Origin: Psettodes erumei
Lineage: Eukaryota > Chordata > Actinopteri > Pleuronectiformes > Psettodidae
Assembly (NCBI GenBank): GCA_016785225.1
Contig: JAFBJZ010000375.1
Coordinates: 954,501 to 1,018,500 of the forward strand
DNA length: 64,000 nucleotides
Direction of reading: 5' to 3'
The notes below the pieces were generated by a model. It searched no databases. It was not told the origin of the DNA and saw only the letters and a list, made by a program, of their open reading frames with translations. A program made the position numbers and the translations under genes. Positions 39,054-52,900 of the stretch are shown piece by piece (the stretch's first letter is position 1; each line of letters begins with the position of its first letter).

Positions 39054-39067
39054 GTTGCCATGGCAGC
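39054..39067. promoter_or_regulatory. X-box (RFX site) in gas8 promoter
   Basis: GTTGCCATGGCAGC differs by one base from the ideal inverted RFX site GTTGCCATGGCAAC. It lies about 105 bases upstream of the gas8 start codon. RFX2/RFX3 sites of this kind drive cilium genes in vertebrates, which agrees with the identity of the gene downstream. Confidence 0.8.
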
Positions 39068-39170
39068 AGTGTTTGAAGCCGAGGGCTCCGCTGGCTCGCA
39101 GCTTCAGCCACTGTTTCTCCTCCTTCTCTCCGACGGTGTGGACGGTCGTTAGCCCCCAGGCTGTTTGACA

Positions 39171-42100
39171 ATGGTGAGTGAAGTCTTGTGTACATCGGTG
39201 GCCATCGTCACAGTAATGTTGTGGAGCACGGTCGGCGTGTGTTAGCTTAGCATCAGCTCGACCACGCTGTTAGCTACGAGCTAAACGTCGTTTTCCTCCG
39301 CAGCCTCCGAAGACTAAAAGCAAGAAGGCCGCGAAGGGGAAGTCCTCTGCGGTGGTGGATGGACTCTCAACGGAGGAGATGTCCAAGGATCAGGTCCGAG
39401 CTGCTGGACGATGCTAACACAGCTAACTTTAGCCTTGACATAAGTGTTTTCACTTCAGTGTGTTGTGTGCAACGTGTCTACGGTGGAAAGGAGAAAGCAG
39501 ACAAAGTCCCGCTAAGTAAAAAAATAAATAAAGTCCATTCAGCATTGAGAAACATATGTAGATCATCACTGACACATGGCACACTGAAGCCTCGGCTGCA
39601 ATGTGTGTCTTCTGGATGTAATGTCAGCAGTTAGCTGGTCAGCTGATGAAACCTGGTAGCTATCAGCTGGAGCAGGAGACAAGCCGCTCCTCTCTAACAC
39701 TAAATAATCTACACAACCATCCAAGAGGGTCCGGTACAGGACGTCCTGCTGCCAGACTTCTAAAAGCAGCTGTACTGATTTAAAAAATGTTTTAGTTATT
39801 CTTACTTCTGACTGGAAAAAACCCAACACAGTCTCTGTCTTTGGGGGCCCTGACCCCTCGGGCCCTGGGGCCTCTCATCTATTTTTTTTCTTCACTCAGA
39901 TCAGACCGTGACCCCACAAATGTCTGTGATCTCAGTTAGAGGAGCACATAGTTCGCCTCCGAGAGGAGCTGGACAGAGAGCGAGAGGAGAGGAGCTACTT
40001 CCAACTGGAGCGGGACAAGATCCTGGCCTTCTGGGAGATCTCCAAGAAAGACCTGGAGGAGACGAAGGAGGAGCTGAGGAACAGATGCAGGGAGAGAGAG
40101 GAGGCCCAGGAGCGCCACCGAGTGGAGATCACAGTAAGCTGCGCAGACACGCACGCGTTTGTCTTTTTGTACTTGTGAGGACCCTTACTGAGCCCCCCGG
40201 GAAACACATCTAAAACCGCACATTTGATGGCCGGTGTCCAGGTGTACAAACAGAAGCTGAAGCACGTCCTGTCTGAGCACCACAACATAGGCAGTGGGCT
40301 GAAGATGGACGGCGTCGCCTCCACCTCGCTTATCCAGAACCAGCACAGCGAGGCAGAGCTCGGGATTCGGAAAAACTTGCACGGTCTGCAGGAAGACTTG
40401 AGGGAGAAGAGACTCCAAAATGAGAATTGCATCAAGGAACTCAAACTAGTGAGGCTGGATTAAATGTTTTTACACTCACTTTGTGTGTTGGCCTTCTGCT
40501 GTTTTATTTCATCACAGAGGCGTTGCCTTTTAAAATTCCCAACAGAAACACCAGGTGGAGCTGATGGAGCTGACAAATGGCTACGACAGGAGAATCAGAG
40601 GTGAATATACCTGGGCTCCTATTGGTCAGACTTGTACAAAGTGGAATGAGTTAGCAGACATTTATTTCTGATTTGACTTTGAAAAAGACACTTTTAGAAA
40701 CTCTTTTCTTAAACTCAATATTTCCTTCTTTTGCTATTTCAATAGAAATCGAGGTCAAATACCACAAGAGAATGCAGTCGATGACCGAAGAGGAGGGCAA
40801 GCGGCGGAGGGCGGAGGTCAACGAGCTCGAGGACAGAATGAAGAGTCGCGCTGTGGCGCTGATGGAGGATCACGACAGAGCTCTCAGAGGCGCTGAGGAG
40901 TATTACTCTGCTGTTCAGACCAAAGTGCTGGCGGACCAGAAGGTGCTGAAGGTGAGATGGCAAAGAAAACCCACAAAACTGAACAGATCGACAAAAACAC
41001 CAGGAGGACCAACAGCGAAACCATGGCTGCTAAACTACATCTGAAATATAAAATGTGCAGTACCCTGTTAAACTGAATGAAGGTTGTGGCTGCATTTGGC
41101 TCTGGTTTTATGAGCTGTGGTGGTGTTGGGCTTCTTTGGCAGGAGGAGCTTGCAGAGGCGCAGAAGCAGCAGGCGCGAGCAGACAAAGAGCTTTCAGCCG
41201 CTCAGCAGGAGAACAAACGTCTGCGCGAGTCTCTCCAGGACGCAGAGCAGAAGCTGCCCCAGCTGCAAAGTCAGCTGGAGGACTACAACCAGACCAAGAC
41301 CAAGATGGCGGTGCGTTCACTGCACATCATCTAAACATGATTCCACTGTTTCAAGTCAATGAAATCCTCTTGGATATTTTTTGGTTTTCTAAAGCTTTGG
41401 GTTGTGTGCCATAGTTTTAATTGCTACTGGTGCTTAAAGGAAAACTGTACTTTCTTTAACCAAATATGGTAAAATTAATAATTAGATTTATTAAACTATA
41501 ATCTATTAATTAGATTTTATATAAATCTAATTACTGTACTGTAGCTGTCTCAGTCTTACAATGAAATAAACGAATGAAATTAAAGTCAACTATAGTAAAC
41601 TATAATAATTTTTTCCATACTGCTGACAATGTCTTTGACAGACGACCAGAGCTCATGTGAAGGTCATTGAGAAGGAGTTGAGGGATCTGACCGTGGAGCA
41701 CGAGCTGCTGCTCCAGGCGTTTCAAAAGGTAAAACCCATCAGTCACATGACATCCTGTCAGCGCGGCAGCAGCTGTACGTGAGCGTCTTGGTGTTGCCAG
41801 GTTCAGGAGGAGCGCGACGAGTTGCTGAGGAGGCAGACGGAAGCCATCCTGGAGGTGCAGCAGAGGAGCGGGCTGAAGGAGCTGTTGCTGGAGAGGAAGC
41901 TGGCAGCTCTGACAGAAACTGTGGAGAAGGAGGAGGCTCAGCTCTGCGCCGCACTCTGCGCCACCGGCCAAACCACAAGCGGCGCCCCTGCAAGAAAACT
42001 TGAGGTGCGATTTCATATTCTGCTTTCAGGAGTCGTTCTCCACACTCCCGATGGACTCTCAGGGCTCAGGAGACATTCTATGTTCTTTGTGATGTTCATT

Positions 42101-42447
42101 TGCGATGTGTAAAGATCCAAGAACAAAAGCTGAAATTGTTTTTCCTGCTCATAGGAAATCTTGGAGTCTAAACAACTCAGCCTCGCTGCCTTTCAGGAGG
42201 ACTTGGCTCGACAATGTAAGGTGAGTTGTCAGTCGAGTCAAAAGGGACTTTGTCATCAACTGAGTGCGATCACTTTAGTTTTGGTCACAGTCACTTCCCA
42301 CGGTGATGATGTGAACGTGATCTGCAGGAGTACGACGACCTGCTGCAGACCTGTAAAGAGAGGCTGCAGGCTCTGGGAGTCCCTCAGTACGACTTCCCAT
42401 TCAGTCCTGCAGAGAAGTTCCTGAACGGACTGACCCCCGAACACTGA
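39171..42447 (+). CDS. gas8: Dynein regulatory complex subunit 4 (GAS8)
   Basis: Coiled-coil core subunit of the nexin-dynein regulatory complex in motile cilia and flagella. Exons: 39171-39173 (ATG only), 39304-39393, 39936-40133, 40242-40448, 40546-40600, 40746-40951, 41143-41310, 41642-41728, 41801-42004, 42155-42220, 42328-42447; in phase, 467 aa (human 478). The N terminus is lysine-rich (PPKTKSKKAAKGK), followed by VDGLSTEEMSKDQ, LREELDREREERSYFQLERDKI and HRVEITVYKQKLKHVLSEH. Heptad-rich helices continue to the end, with ERDELLRRQTEAILEVQQRSG near the C terminus. The first coding exon carries only the start codon; the donor after exon 2 (CAG|gtccga) is a weak match. The X-box upstream fits ciliary expression. 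Human GAS8 is on 16q24. Confidence 0.95.
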
Positions 42448-43951
42448 ACTCCTCCACCTGCTCCACCTGGATGCTACCTGAAACAGCTGACTTCTCTACC
42501 TCACTCTCATTTCCTAAAGACTAGTTGCAAAAGATATTTAAGATCAATCTTTGTCAAAGGATTTAAAACATTTGCATGACATTTATTTTGTCCGGGCTTT
42601 ATTTTAATTACCATTTCTTTCCAACAGTTGTTTTAGGTTCACTTCACTTTATGTCTTTGTCGAGTTTTGGTTCTTAATTAAAATGTATTTCTTCATAACA
42701 TCCCATGAGCTTCAAAGTAATTTATATACTTTGTGTAAAGGAAATATAACAAAATGAGTGGTATCACTCCTCTCACTGAACTTCACTGTTGGTCACCAGG
42801 CATGAAAAACAGTCCACACAGTCTCACCTGTCTGGTTCATCACCTTTACTGACATTCAATGTCAACAGTTTACATCGCATACAAGCAAATTGTATAGAAA
42901 ATTATGTACATTAATATTTACACTGCATATTTACACACAGTATGGCTTATGAGAGAAGCAGTCAGTGGTTGGCTGTTGGTATTCAAGCACATTCAAATGA
43001 AGCCGGACCCGTTTCCTGTTCACATGGGAAACATGGAAGACTGAGGTTTCACTCACTGTGACCGTGACTGTGTGTGAAAAAAAATCACAGTCACACAATA
43101 CCACCCTGACAGCTTCTGCCTTTCTCCGCTCTAATCCTTTATTTTAGCATATTGACTTTTTTGGCCAGAGGCTCCATGATTTTAATACCATGAGACATGT
43201 TAGCAAAGCTCCATCACATTTAAATTGATCACACTGTTGTTTAAAAGTGATAAAGTTTTATAAAATGTTTGTATGTATTTCACAAGCTGTGTTTTCTCAC
43301 TGACAGTCGTGTTAAGTCAGCCGTATTCTGTGACACATGGTAAAGCATTATGAGAAGTCTAATTTCTAACTGAAAATGAAAATATAACATATGGAGACAT
43401 GTTGGCATTGACCCCCCCTTCACACACATCCTCGGCTGTTTGTAAACAGGAAGCATGTCTATAAAATATTAGAAACAAGTGAAAAATGCTAAACGTAACT
43501 TCCCAGAACCCGCGGCGATGTCTTTAATTGTATTGGTTTTTTGAGATAAACAATCCAAAACTGACACCTATTCAGTTGAAAGTGATTCCACATTAATTTT
43601 ACAAGAAGCCGAAACTAACGGCATCATTTGGCATTTCGGTTTGATTTGATGATAAGTGGTTTAAACAATCCAGTGATTATAAAAACATATTTTTTTTCCA
43701 CTGATGGACTGTAATATTAATGAAACAATTGTTTCAGCAGTAGATCAGAAGAAGTTATATTATAGCTGCGTGTAAATATATTAAATATAGCTGTTTATTG
43801 CCCTAGTGTGCTAAATGCCTTCGTGTCTGATAATCCATTGAATGTTCCTGGATCCTGGAGATCATACAAAGTTATAGTTAAATTTTTCTCTGGACATATA
43901 ATGTGGAAATTTGACTCTTTAAACAGAGTCCGGAATTTCCTATTTCAACAT
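42448..43951. other. Convergent 3' region of gas8 and kif16b
   Basis: No coding signal. ATTAAA at about 42676-42681 is the best gas8 polyA candidate. On the minus strand AATAAA at 43794-43799 lies about 155 bases after the kif16b stop. The stretch between is AT-rich and otherwise featureless. Confidence 0.5.
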
Positions 43952-46900
43952 TCACGACAATGCTTCCACATGGACGAAGAGCTGAGCAGCACCCAACTGG
44001 TTTGAGATCTTCGTCTCACCGGACGACGGGTGGTCGGAGAGGAAACTGACCTGCAAGTTGTCCCTCCTTTGACCCTCTGAGGTGACGCTCCCGACCTGAG
44101 ACTGGGGGGCAAAGGCACGGGCAGTCTTTTGTTTTGGTTTGGAGGATGCTACGGTCGGGTCAGCCGGTGCCGTGGCTGCTGTACTCAAAGACGCCCTTCT
44201 TAAAGAATGGTGAGAACTCACAGATGGCGTGTTTGGACAGATGGAAACGGCGTCAGCTCTGAGAGGAGAGCTGGAGGAAGACAGCATCACCTGGAACAAG
44301 TTCCTCAGATACCGCTGCAAAAAAACCAACAACGCAGTTTTACAAAATCTGCGAAATCTATGATTTCTCCTTCTCGTATGCGTGAATAAAACTGTCCTAC
44401 CTCCAGGTGATTCCGGCGTTCAGCGACCATCCGCTCGTCTCTGTTCCCAAACAGTTTCTTCGGCGGGAACTCGAGAGCTGCCAGCTGAAACGGAGACCAG
44501 GAATTAACAGACTTCAGATCCATCCAGGCAAAGTGAGAAATGTTTGGGAAGTGGATCAAACTGTCTCACCTCCGGATATTTTAATTTGAGGCTCTTATGC
44601 ATTTCCCGGAAGCGACTGTAGCGTCTGAAGACAGTCCAGGTCTCGTCCATCACAGTGATCTGATGGAGAAGATAAAGATGGCCGATGAACGAAAAGGTGT
44701 GGAAACGGTTGACACACGGCAAACGTGTCAAAAGTCTAAGCATAAAGAAGGTGAGTGAGCAGACACGGTTAAAACACAGCTGAACAAACTCACCTTCACC
44801 TCGAACTCAAAGTGCTCGTCCTTCCCCTGCCCGCGGAGAAGGTAACGAGGAATGCTAATTTTTACAGGCTCCTGGAGGCCGTTGGCGCTCGTCCCCAGAG
44901 GACGAGAAACCAAGTGCTGCAGAGGAAGTCACAGGACAAGCAAACAAAACAAAAAAAAAGCGAGAAAAGAGAAGGAAAGAAGAGGTCAAGAGTACAGAGT
45001 TTAAGAAAATTACAAGAATTGTTGAGAAAGAAATTCTGAACTTGATTTTAGCAGAAACTGTGAAAGATTTAAACAACACAGCACAATAGGAATCATACAA
45101 AAATTTAACCTTTATTATTCTCTTTACACAATCAACATCATATGAAATTATAAGGCCCATTAATGAGACATTATTCCTTACTGATCATAATTCATTTGTA
45201 AACATTTACAGATGTGACAAATCCTCCCATTTTCTTCAAATCATCAGATCACAATATTTATACTTAAAATTGTGGCTGCAAAGTGCAATTCAGTGACATC
45301 AGCCTGAACGCATTTATGACCAAAAATCAAATAAGACTTAACAAGACCAGCAGGACTAAGAATGGACAAAGAACTAAGGACATTTAACTTTCATGATTTA
45401 ACTATCATTCATCACGACTACATTAATCTCTTCATTATAGGTCGTTACAGTTTCACATCCACACTGTTTGTGTGTGGTTCAGGATGGCCAAATCACACAA
45501 TCACACAATCACACAACAGACTGAAAAGCCTAAAAATTATTTAAAATATTTATTAAAAAACACTTTCAGGTGTGTCCAGTTTACTTTGCTAATCTTCTTA
45601 ATCATCTTTTCAGACAACATCTCTGAACTCTTTTTCCCGTAGGATGGCATTAACTTATTCAGCACATCCTAAAGTAGAATTCCTTTTGAAGAGGAATGGC
45701 AGTGGAACACTTGAGGAAATGTGTGAGTACACTGCATTCTTAATTTAGGTCAAGTCAGCCACTGGGTGTGGACCTCAGGTGCACAGATGATTGATCAAGA
45801 TCACAGCCTCTGAGGGACAGCCAAAGCACAGTTTCCAGGACGAGGTGGAGGCCACTTCGGCCGAGCGGAGGCGTGACTCCGCCTTCTGTTCGTCAGTTTG
45901 TGGTTTGTCAGCTGTAAACACGATATCCACCACCATGCAGTAGTCTTTTTGCTTCAGGAGCAGGCATCTGATGTCTGATCGCTTGCGGAGTTCCAGTCCC
46001 TGAAACTGGGGCTGGATGGGGACCAGGCTGGATCCCCGCGGCACCGGGTGAAAGACGCCGTCCTCCCGCAGAAGAGCTACGTGAGTGTCCGTCAGGAGGA
46101 ACTGAAAGATGGCGTCCTGATGCGCTCGGGTGGAGTTCTTGACCTTGACGCTGGTGTAGAGCAGAGGACAAACATTGGCCAGGGAAGGTTTGCCAGGACC
46201 GTCCATGTTCCCGTGGACGATGTAGAGCAGGTCTGCGAGGACCCGCTTGAATCTGGAGGTGACCTGAAGGCCGCAGTCCAGGATGATGTCAGGAACATTT
46301 GACGTCCAGTCCAGAGAGAGGACCATGAGGTCATCAGAGAGTAATGGGTGACTTGTGGTCTTTTCATGGAACTTTTCAGGAGCGAGAACCTTCAATAAAG
46401 CCTTACAGAGCTCCTGGGTAAGCTCTTTGCTGTGGGTGAAAACAGCCAAGACAGCGTCTTCAGCGCAGCCCATTAGGCGGACATGCTGCCCAGCCAAACT
46501 GATCTGGACCTTCTTCATTTCAAGGAGATTAAAATAGTGAAAAACAGCCACTGTCTCCTCAGAACCTGTGCCAGCCCTGACTACTGTTATATCCTTTTCT
46601 GACAAAAGCAAGCACCCGGGTTTCGGGATGGGTTGCTTGCTGTTGGCTGTGTTGAGCCAGAAGATACTCCGAAGCTTGGAAACTTGCATTTGAGGAAACA
46701 GAGATTCCAACTTTTCTAGCATCTCCGGGGTCGAAAATGTCTGTAGCTGAGATAAGGCGGGTGGCAGCTCCACCAGCCGCTGATGAAATACTTCAGGACT
46801 CGTGTTTTTAAAGGACATCACGGATCCCACAGCCCATCCTAAGACATCCTTAGAACTGCCGGTATTCTGAGAACAACGGAAGATACCATCCTTTGACAGA

Positions 46901-49900
46901 TCTACCAACCTGACCTTGTTTTCTACATCCCTGCAGGGTTCTGGCTGTGGTTTTAGCTGCAATCGACTAATCAGTGGCAGCTCTTTGGACATCGTGGTCA
47001 CATACTGAGAGAGCGCAACCTTCATTTCACCCACTCCAACATTTCGTATGATGTCCCGTGTGCCTTGGAGCCTTCTGCCAGCGTCTTTGTATGCATCAGA
47101 CAGTTTTCCAGCAAAATAGCCCAAACTGTAGTTCCTGTTGGCCGCCACTTTCCCAGCTTCTGCATCTGTCTCTTGTTTTATGTGACCAATAACAGATTCC
47201 CTAGATTTCTGCTTGGAAGTGACAAAATCATTGACAGAGTTCTGCAACTTTGACGACTGATCGCCGGAAAGTTCTGTCTCTTCTGCAATGCCCGGATCAC
47301 ATGTGTGGTGTTTGACTTGACTCCACATTGAATGAGGGTGTCCATTCCCAAGCATCTCCTTCGTGCGGGCCTCAACCTTAACATCATCAGGAACGCAGCA
47401 AGAAGCATGGTTTCTTCTTGTATCACTAACGTTCTTGTTTTCATCAAATCTGTCGTTCGTGGTGTTTGCGGAGTTGACGCAAAATGACTCAAAATGATCA
47501 ACAGGTTCACAAGCGGCTCCGCCCACTTTGCTCTGAGGAATCATCACTCCTCCTTGCCACCTTGTGTTTTTGCCTTCATCTTTGTAAAGCTCTTCTTTTC
47601 CAATCAAGACTTCAGCTGTGGGTTCTACTTTTTCTTCTCTAAGAAGCTTTAAGTGGATGTTTCCAGGTTCTTCTGATGCGTCTTCCTCAAACTTAGAGGG
47701 AGAGTTTGCCTCAAGGTCCGTTGCAAGCAGGAAGCTAGACCACAACCTGCCGGCACTCTGTATGCACAAGGGAGGGGGGAAGTCCATGACTACATCGTCA
47801 AGAAGGACGCGATGGCTCTTTGAATAGTGCTGGTCCATAATTTACCCCCATGAGAATTACAGGTCCTCCATCACCAGGTGCACAGGTGGGTTGCAAGCGA
47901 TTCAAAATTAATAATGTGAAGAGGCTTGGCATGCAAATTAAAACGGCAAGTGTACACAGATTCTCTCAACTTCCAATCAAATGAGGGCTAAGTAGCATTT
48001 GCAGATGAACTTGGTGAGCAGATGGATGTTCACAGTACGCCTGAATTCTTTTTTAAAGCCTCAGGCTCAAACTCCACCCATCATCTCACACCTTATTTCA
48101 GCATCTGCAAATCCTCTTTTACCTGCACTTGATCAGATGTAGTTTGAAAAGAAGGACTGTGAGCTGAAGTATGACATGTTGGATCATTCCAATATGTTGT
48201 TAACTGTTAGTCTGCTTTCCGTGCCATTGTTTGTTACCATCCTCCAGCAGAGGATGAGCTTCCTCTCCACGGTTCTTCCCAAAAATAAGGAACAGAACCC
48301 AGCAGTAACATTCAGAGCTGCCAAATTCTCAAGACAGACACGGAAGTCACAGTCTTGTCCATCTCAACCTTTGTCTCGTGTCATCAAAATAAAAGTTAAA
48401 CCAAACTGGAGCGACTAATTTTACTTATTGGAATTATAAAACAAAATGCATCTGTCTGTGTTTGGCAACCCTGAAGATTTAAAATGGAAACCCATTCACA
48501 GTTTTCCATAAAATTACATTTGATTTCTAAAATTACGAGGAATTATGTTCAGGCTTTTTGATGTACTATTACCATGCATTTGGGTAATAACACGCACATT
48601 AATACAATGGAAAAATACAGAACCACTAACAAATTTTTAATGATTGATTATTGACTCGTAATAATCCCAAAATCAAAACAAGACCCTGGTCTCACCTCAT
48701 ATTTGAGCCTCCTGGGATTAATGCTTTGCAGCTTTTCATCATCCTGAAAAGAATAGAAATTAACATCAACTGATGGTGGCAGTATTATTCAATATGAAAT
48801 ATAAATTGAATATTCTTAGCAAAAATATTCATCTTTCAAAGGTTATAAATTATACAAAATGATTAGAGGAAAAAGGAACCAGTCAAACAAACTCAGGATA
48901 AATTAAAAACCAGGTGACCCCGTGAAAAGATAAAAAACTGATAATTGTGATAATTGAGAGTAGATCCATAAACATACTGGGGAAAATCATGCAGATCAGG
49001 GAGGAGGGAGAGTCTCATTGTGACAGAAGGAGCAGGTGGATCCTCGTCTTACCTCATCTGTTAATCTAAGAGAGCTACAGTCGCTAACCTCCTCCTCCTC
49101 CTGCAGGGTTAAAGAGCTAAATATCAGATCTGTGCAGAGAAAACGCCTTTTTCTCACAATCTGTCAGCGTGCTCGGTGCAGTTCTCTAATCACTACTTTT
49201 ACAAGCCAAATTCTAATTTTAGAGAGAAAATGAACGTCCACGTGATGGCTGCTGAAGTGGTCAGTGAAGCTGGTCTGTTAAAGGAGCAGTGAATGCAGTA
49301 ATGGGCCAACAAGTTTAACACCAGGTAATGAAGTGTGTGTGGGACAGTTCTTACTCTGAGAGATTCACTGGACAGAGACAGATCCATGTTGCTGCTGCCG
49401 TTCAGAAGGTTCATCTTGCGTAACCTTCGCTGCACTTCCTCTTCAATGTAAGCGTTTATCCTGTAACAGGTAAGGGACCAACCTTAGAGACAGGATTAAC
49501 AAACTGATGAAAAACTCAACAGTCAATGGAAAGAATGGCTCGTGTTGTCACACTGTGTTGATGTCTGCCCTGTAGTGTAAATGTTACTGCAGTGACTACA
49601 TTTGGTTCTGGGCAGAGTAAAGTGAGATTCTGAAGACAGCGAGGCTGCTGCTGTGGTGTACCTGTCGTCGGACAGCGGCAGCAGCGTGTTCAGACTCTGG
49701 ATGTGGCTGACCGGAGAGCTGTTGTGACCCGGCTTCTCGTCGTTACTGATGGAGTGGGTCCTGTTGTTATCTTCCCCTTCGCTGATCCTCTGCCTCAGCT
49801 TCTGGATCTCCCGCTCCACTCTGGAGTAAAAAAACGGCAGTGAGCTCTGATTTTGCAGCAGCAGAATGAAATACTGGTGATTTCCTTTTGTCCTGTTATC

Positions 49901-52900
49901 TCTGCAATGTCAGAACCAACTCTCTGATCCTCCTTCTTTATTTTCTGCACGTTTTCATCTCACAACCCAAGAGAAAATACACCACTAAGCTCTGACCTCT
50001 GTTGGTCCAGGTCTGCCCCCCTCAGGTTCCTCTGGTCTGAGCTCTTGTGCCTCTGCTCCTCGGTCTCGGGCTCCAGGGACACGGTGCGTCTCAGAGCCGA
50101 GTGCCTCCTCTCCAGCCGGGCCACCGCCTCCTCCATTGCCTCCCTCTGCTGCTTCTCCTTCGACTCCAGGATCTCCTTCTCTTTCCTCCTCACCTTCTCC
50201 TCCTGCCGGGCCACGTTGGCCGTGAACTCGTAGGTCTCCTGGAGCTGCTGGAGCTGCTGAGCGCTGCGCCAGTGGAGGTTCAGTTTCTCCTCCTTGTCCT
50301 CCAGCTCCTTCTCCACCTCGTACAGCGTGTTGTCCAGTCCCGGTGGGCCGTCAAAGTTCCCGTTGCTGCCTCCGCCGCTGCGCTCCAACATCTCCAAGGC
50401 TCTCTGCTTCTCCTCGGCCAGCGCAGGGAGGAGGCTGTTGGCCAGGCTGGCCAGCTGCCGCTCCTTAAACTGCAGTTGGTGCTCTGCTTGTTTGACCAAC
50501 TGCTCCTCCTGGCAGACAACTGTAACTTCCTGCTCTCCCTTCTCCTGCGTCTCTTTCAGCTGCTGCTGTCTTTCTTTGAGGCCGTGGGCGAGGAGAAGCA
50601 CTGTGTTACGCTCGGCAGCGACCTCCTTCTCAAGGCGCTCCTTCTGCTGCCAGAGCCCCTCCTCCATCTGGCCCAGCTCCTTCACCTGAGCTGCCTTGAA
50701 GTCCATGTACCGAGCCTGTGCAGATTTCGCCTCCTCACCAGCATCCTCCACATCTGGCCGCTCTCCGGCCTCTTTGGCACGGAGGAGCCCTCCTCTGATC
50801 TCTGCCAGTGCTCGGCGCTCCTCCTCCAAGCGGTGGGCATCCTCTCGAGCCAGCAGCGTGGTGGCGGCCTCATGCTTCTCCCTCAGCTGCTCCTCCAGCC
50901 TCCCAACCAGACTCAGCTGCTCCCGCTCCTGTTCCTCCAGCCGCCGCCGTTCAGTCTCAAGACGAACCTTCTGCTCCTCACGCTCCCTCTTCAGCCTCTT
51001 CAGCTCACGATAGATCTCGGTCTGCTCTGCAGCCTCCTGCTGCAGCCGCTGCTCCTGATCTTGCTCCTTCTCTACGTCACCCTGTTTCTGTGGCAGCTGG
51101 TCCTCCCCCTGGATCTCTGAGCGTCTCTCCTCCTCAAAGCGCTCTTTCTCAGCCAGGAAGTCGCGCAGGCGGCTCTCGATGTCCTGGCTGCGGCGGCGGA
51201 GGCTCTCCTCCTGACGGAGGATCCGCTGCTGAACCTCCTCCGACTCTTTCCGCTGACTCTCCACCTCCTGCTGGAGGCGCTCTAGCTCCGCCTTCTCACT
51301 CTGCTGCTTTGCCTCCATCTCTTTGATCAGCCTCCTGCAGCAGCGACACGCAGACAAGACAGAATGCTGTGAGTTCACGTGGAATGCAACAGTGACAAAT
51401 TAAGATTAACTTGTGATGAAAAAACAACTGGAACTTTGGTCACATGGTACGACCATAACTCTCACCATGACAACTGAGCAAATAAAACACTGGCTCTCGT
51501 ACCGTTTGAGCTCCAGTTTCTCCAGCTCCTCTCGCTGCTGTCTCTCAAACTCCAACCTGGCAAAAACAAAAAACGCCATCAGCTTACCACATTCTCATCA
51601 GAAATAGAGCTCAGACATTAGACGCCATGAGTAGAAACACAAGTGAAAGCAGCACTCCACATCAGCAACAAGCTTTTACATGAATTGCCAGGCAATGCAG
51701 AGGAAAAAAAGCAATGACAAGTTTTCTATTCTCAGACAGAAACAAAAGCAGCAGGGTTATGTGCAAAATAACAATAATAAAAAAAAACAAGACAATGAGG
51801 GTTCAGGTTGGGAGACTGGATGAGTCAACACACATCTTTGGGGACAGTTAGACAGGAAGTAGATGGATGAGTCTACCTGAGGAAGACCGGGCCCTTCTCA
51901 GTGAAGAGACTGTCAACAGGACAGGGTGGACAGAGTTAATTCCAGCGGGCTTTAGCCACACTGCGTGTACAGACGACAGGAAAGCTAATAATGTTAAACA
52001 CACTGCTGCATACACGGAGCTGACGTTCCTCCTCTGGATAAACAGCAGAAGTACAAGAAAAACAACCAAACAAATCTCATTTTTACAGCTGCAGATGTGT
52101 GGAAAGAATTCTTTAAACAGGTCACTGGGCAGAACAGGAAGCTGAGCGACATGAACAATTTACTCCACTGAGCGAAAAACATTCGGCCCAAAGGTGGCAA
52201 CAAAAGCTCCACAGGCTTGCTGATGTCCATCAGCTGTTCTGCAGATCTCAAACTGAAAACGTCAGGACTCTAATAGTTGATCGAGACTTCAACAGATTGC
52301 TCCTAATGAAAGCTTTAACCAGACACAATAAGAAGAACTACAGAGTTAACTGCTCAGGTGCGAGCAGAACACATGTGGTCTGTTTCTTCATGATCAGTGA
52401 GTCTGATCTGGATTGAACTGCATTTGATCTGGTTGTCTAGACGTGAAACATTGGGTTTTTTTCCCATTTTGTTCTTTGTGAGTGTTGCATCGATAAACTT
52501 CAGGTGGGTAAAAAAAAACCGAGGACCTGAAGTCACAGTCTTGAGGGAGTTCTGATGCAGAGGGGAGATGCACTGCGGGGTCGGAGCTGACAGTCACATG
52601 CAGCTGACGTTAGTTTGTGTATTTAGTCACTCACCCGGGGTTGTAGAGCATCACAGTGGAGAGGTTTTCACATGACTTGGACAGATCCGTCATGGACAGA
52701 CTGAATGTCGTGAGCAGGCCACTCTGGGGGGGGGAGTGAAGGTCAGTGGTGGGTACGGCTCAGACACATCAGACACAGAAACCTCCATGACTTCCAGCAC
52801 AAACTCACACCTTTCGTTTCTCCCTCAGCTTGGCTGCTTCCTTCGGGTGGTTGAACCGAAACATGTTCGTCCTGCCGAGCAGGATCACGGCACCTGGGCA

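Noticed and set aside
47758..47838. Met at 47838 as start of a separate intronless gene
   Set aside because: The 27 codons include what is plainly a polypyrimidine tract and CAG acceptor, there is an in-frame stop two codons upstream, and no promoter is visible. Kept only as an alternative.
50047..51120. Plus-strand 357-codon open frame rich in Leu
   Set aside because: It is the antisense shadow of the kif16b coiled-coil exon; Glu/Arg/Gln codons read backwards give Leu/Ser/Pro. The minus-strand frame has homology and splice borders.
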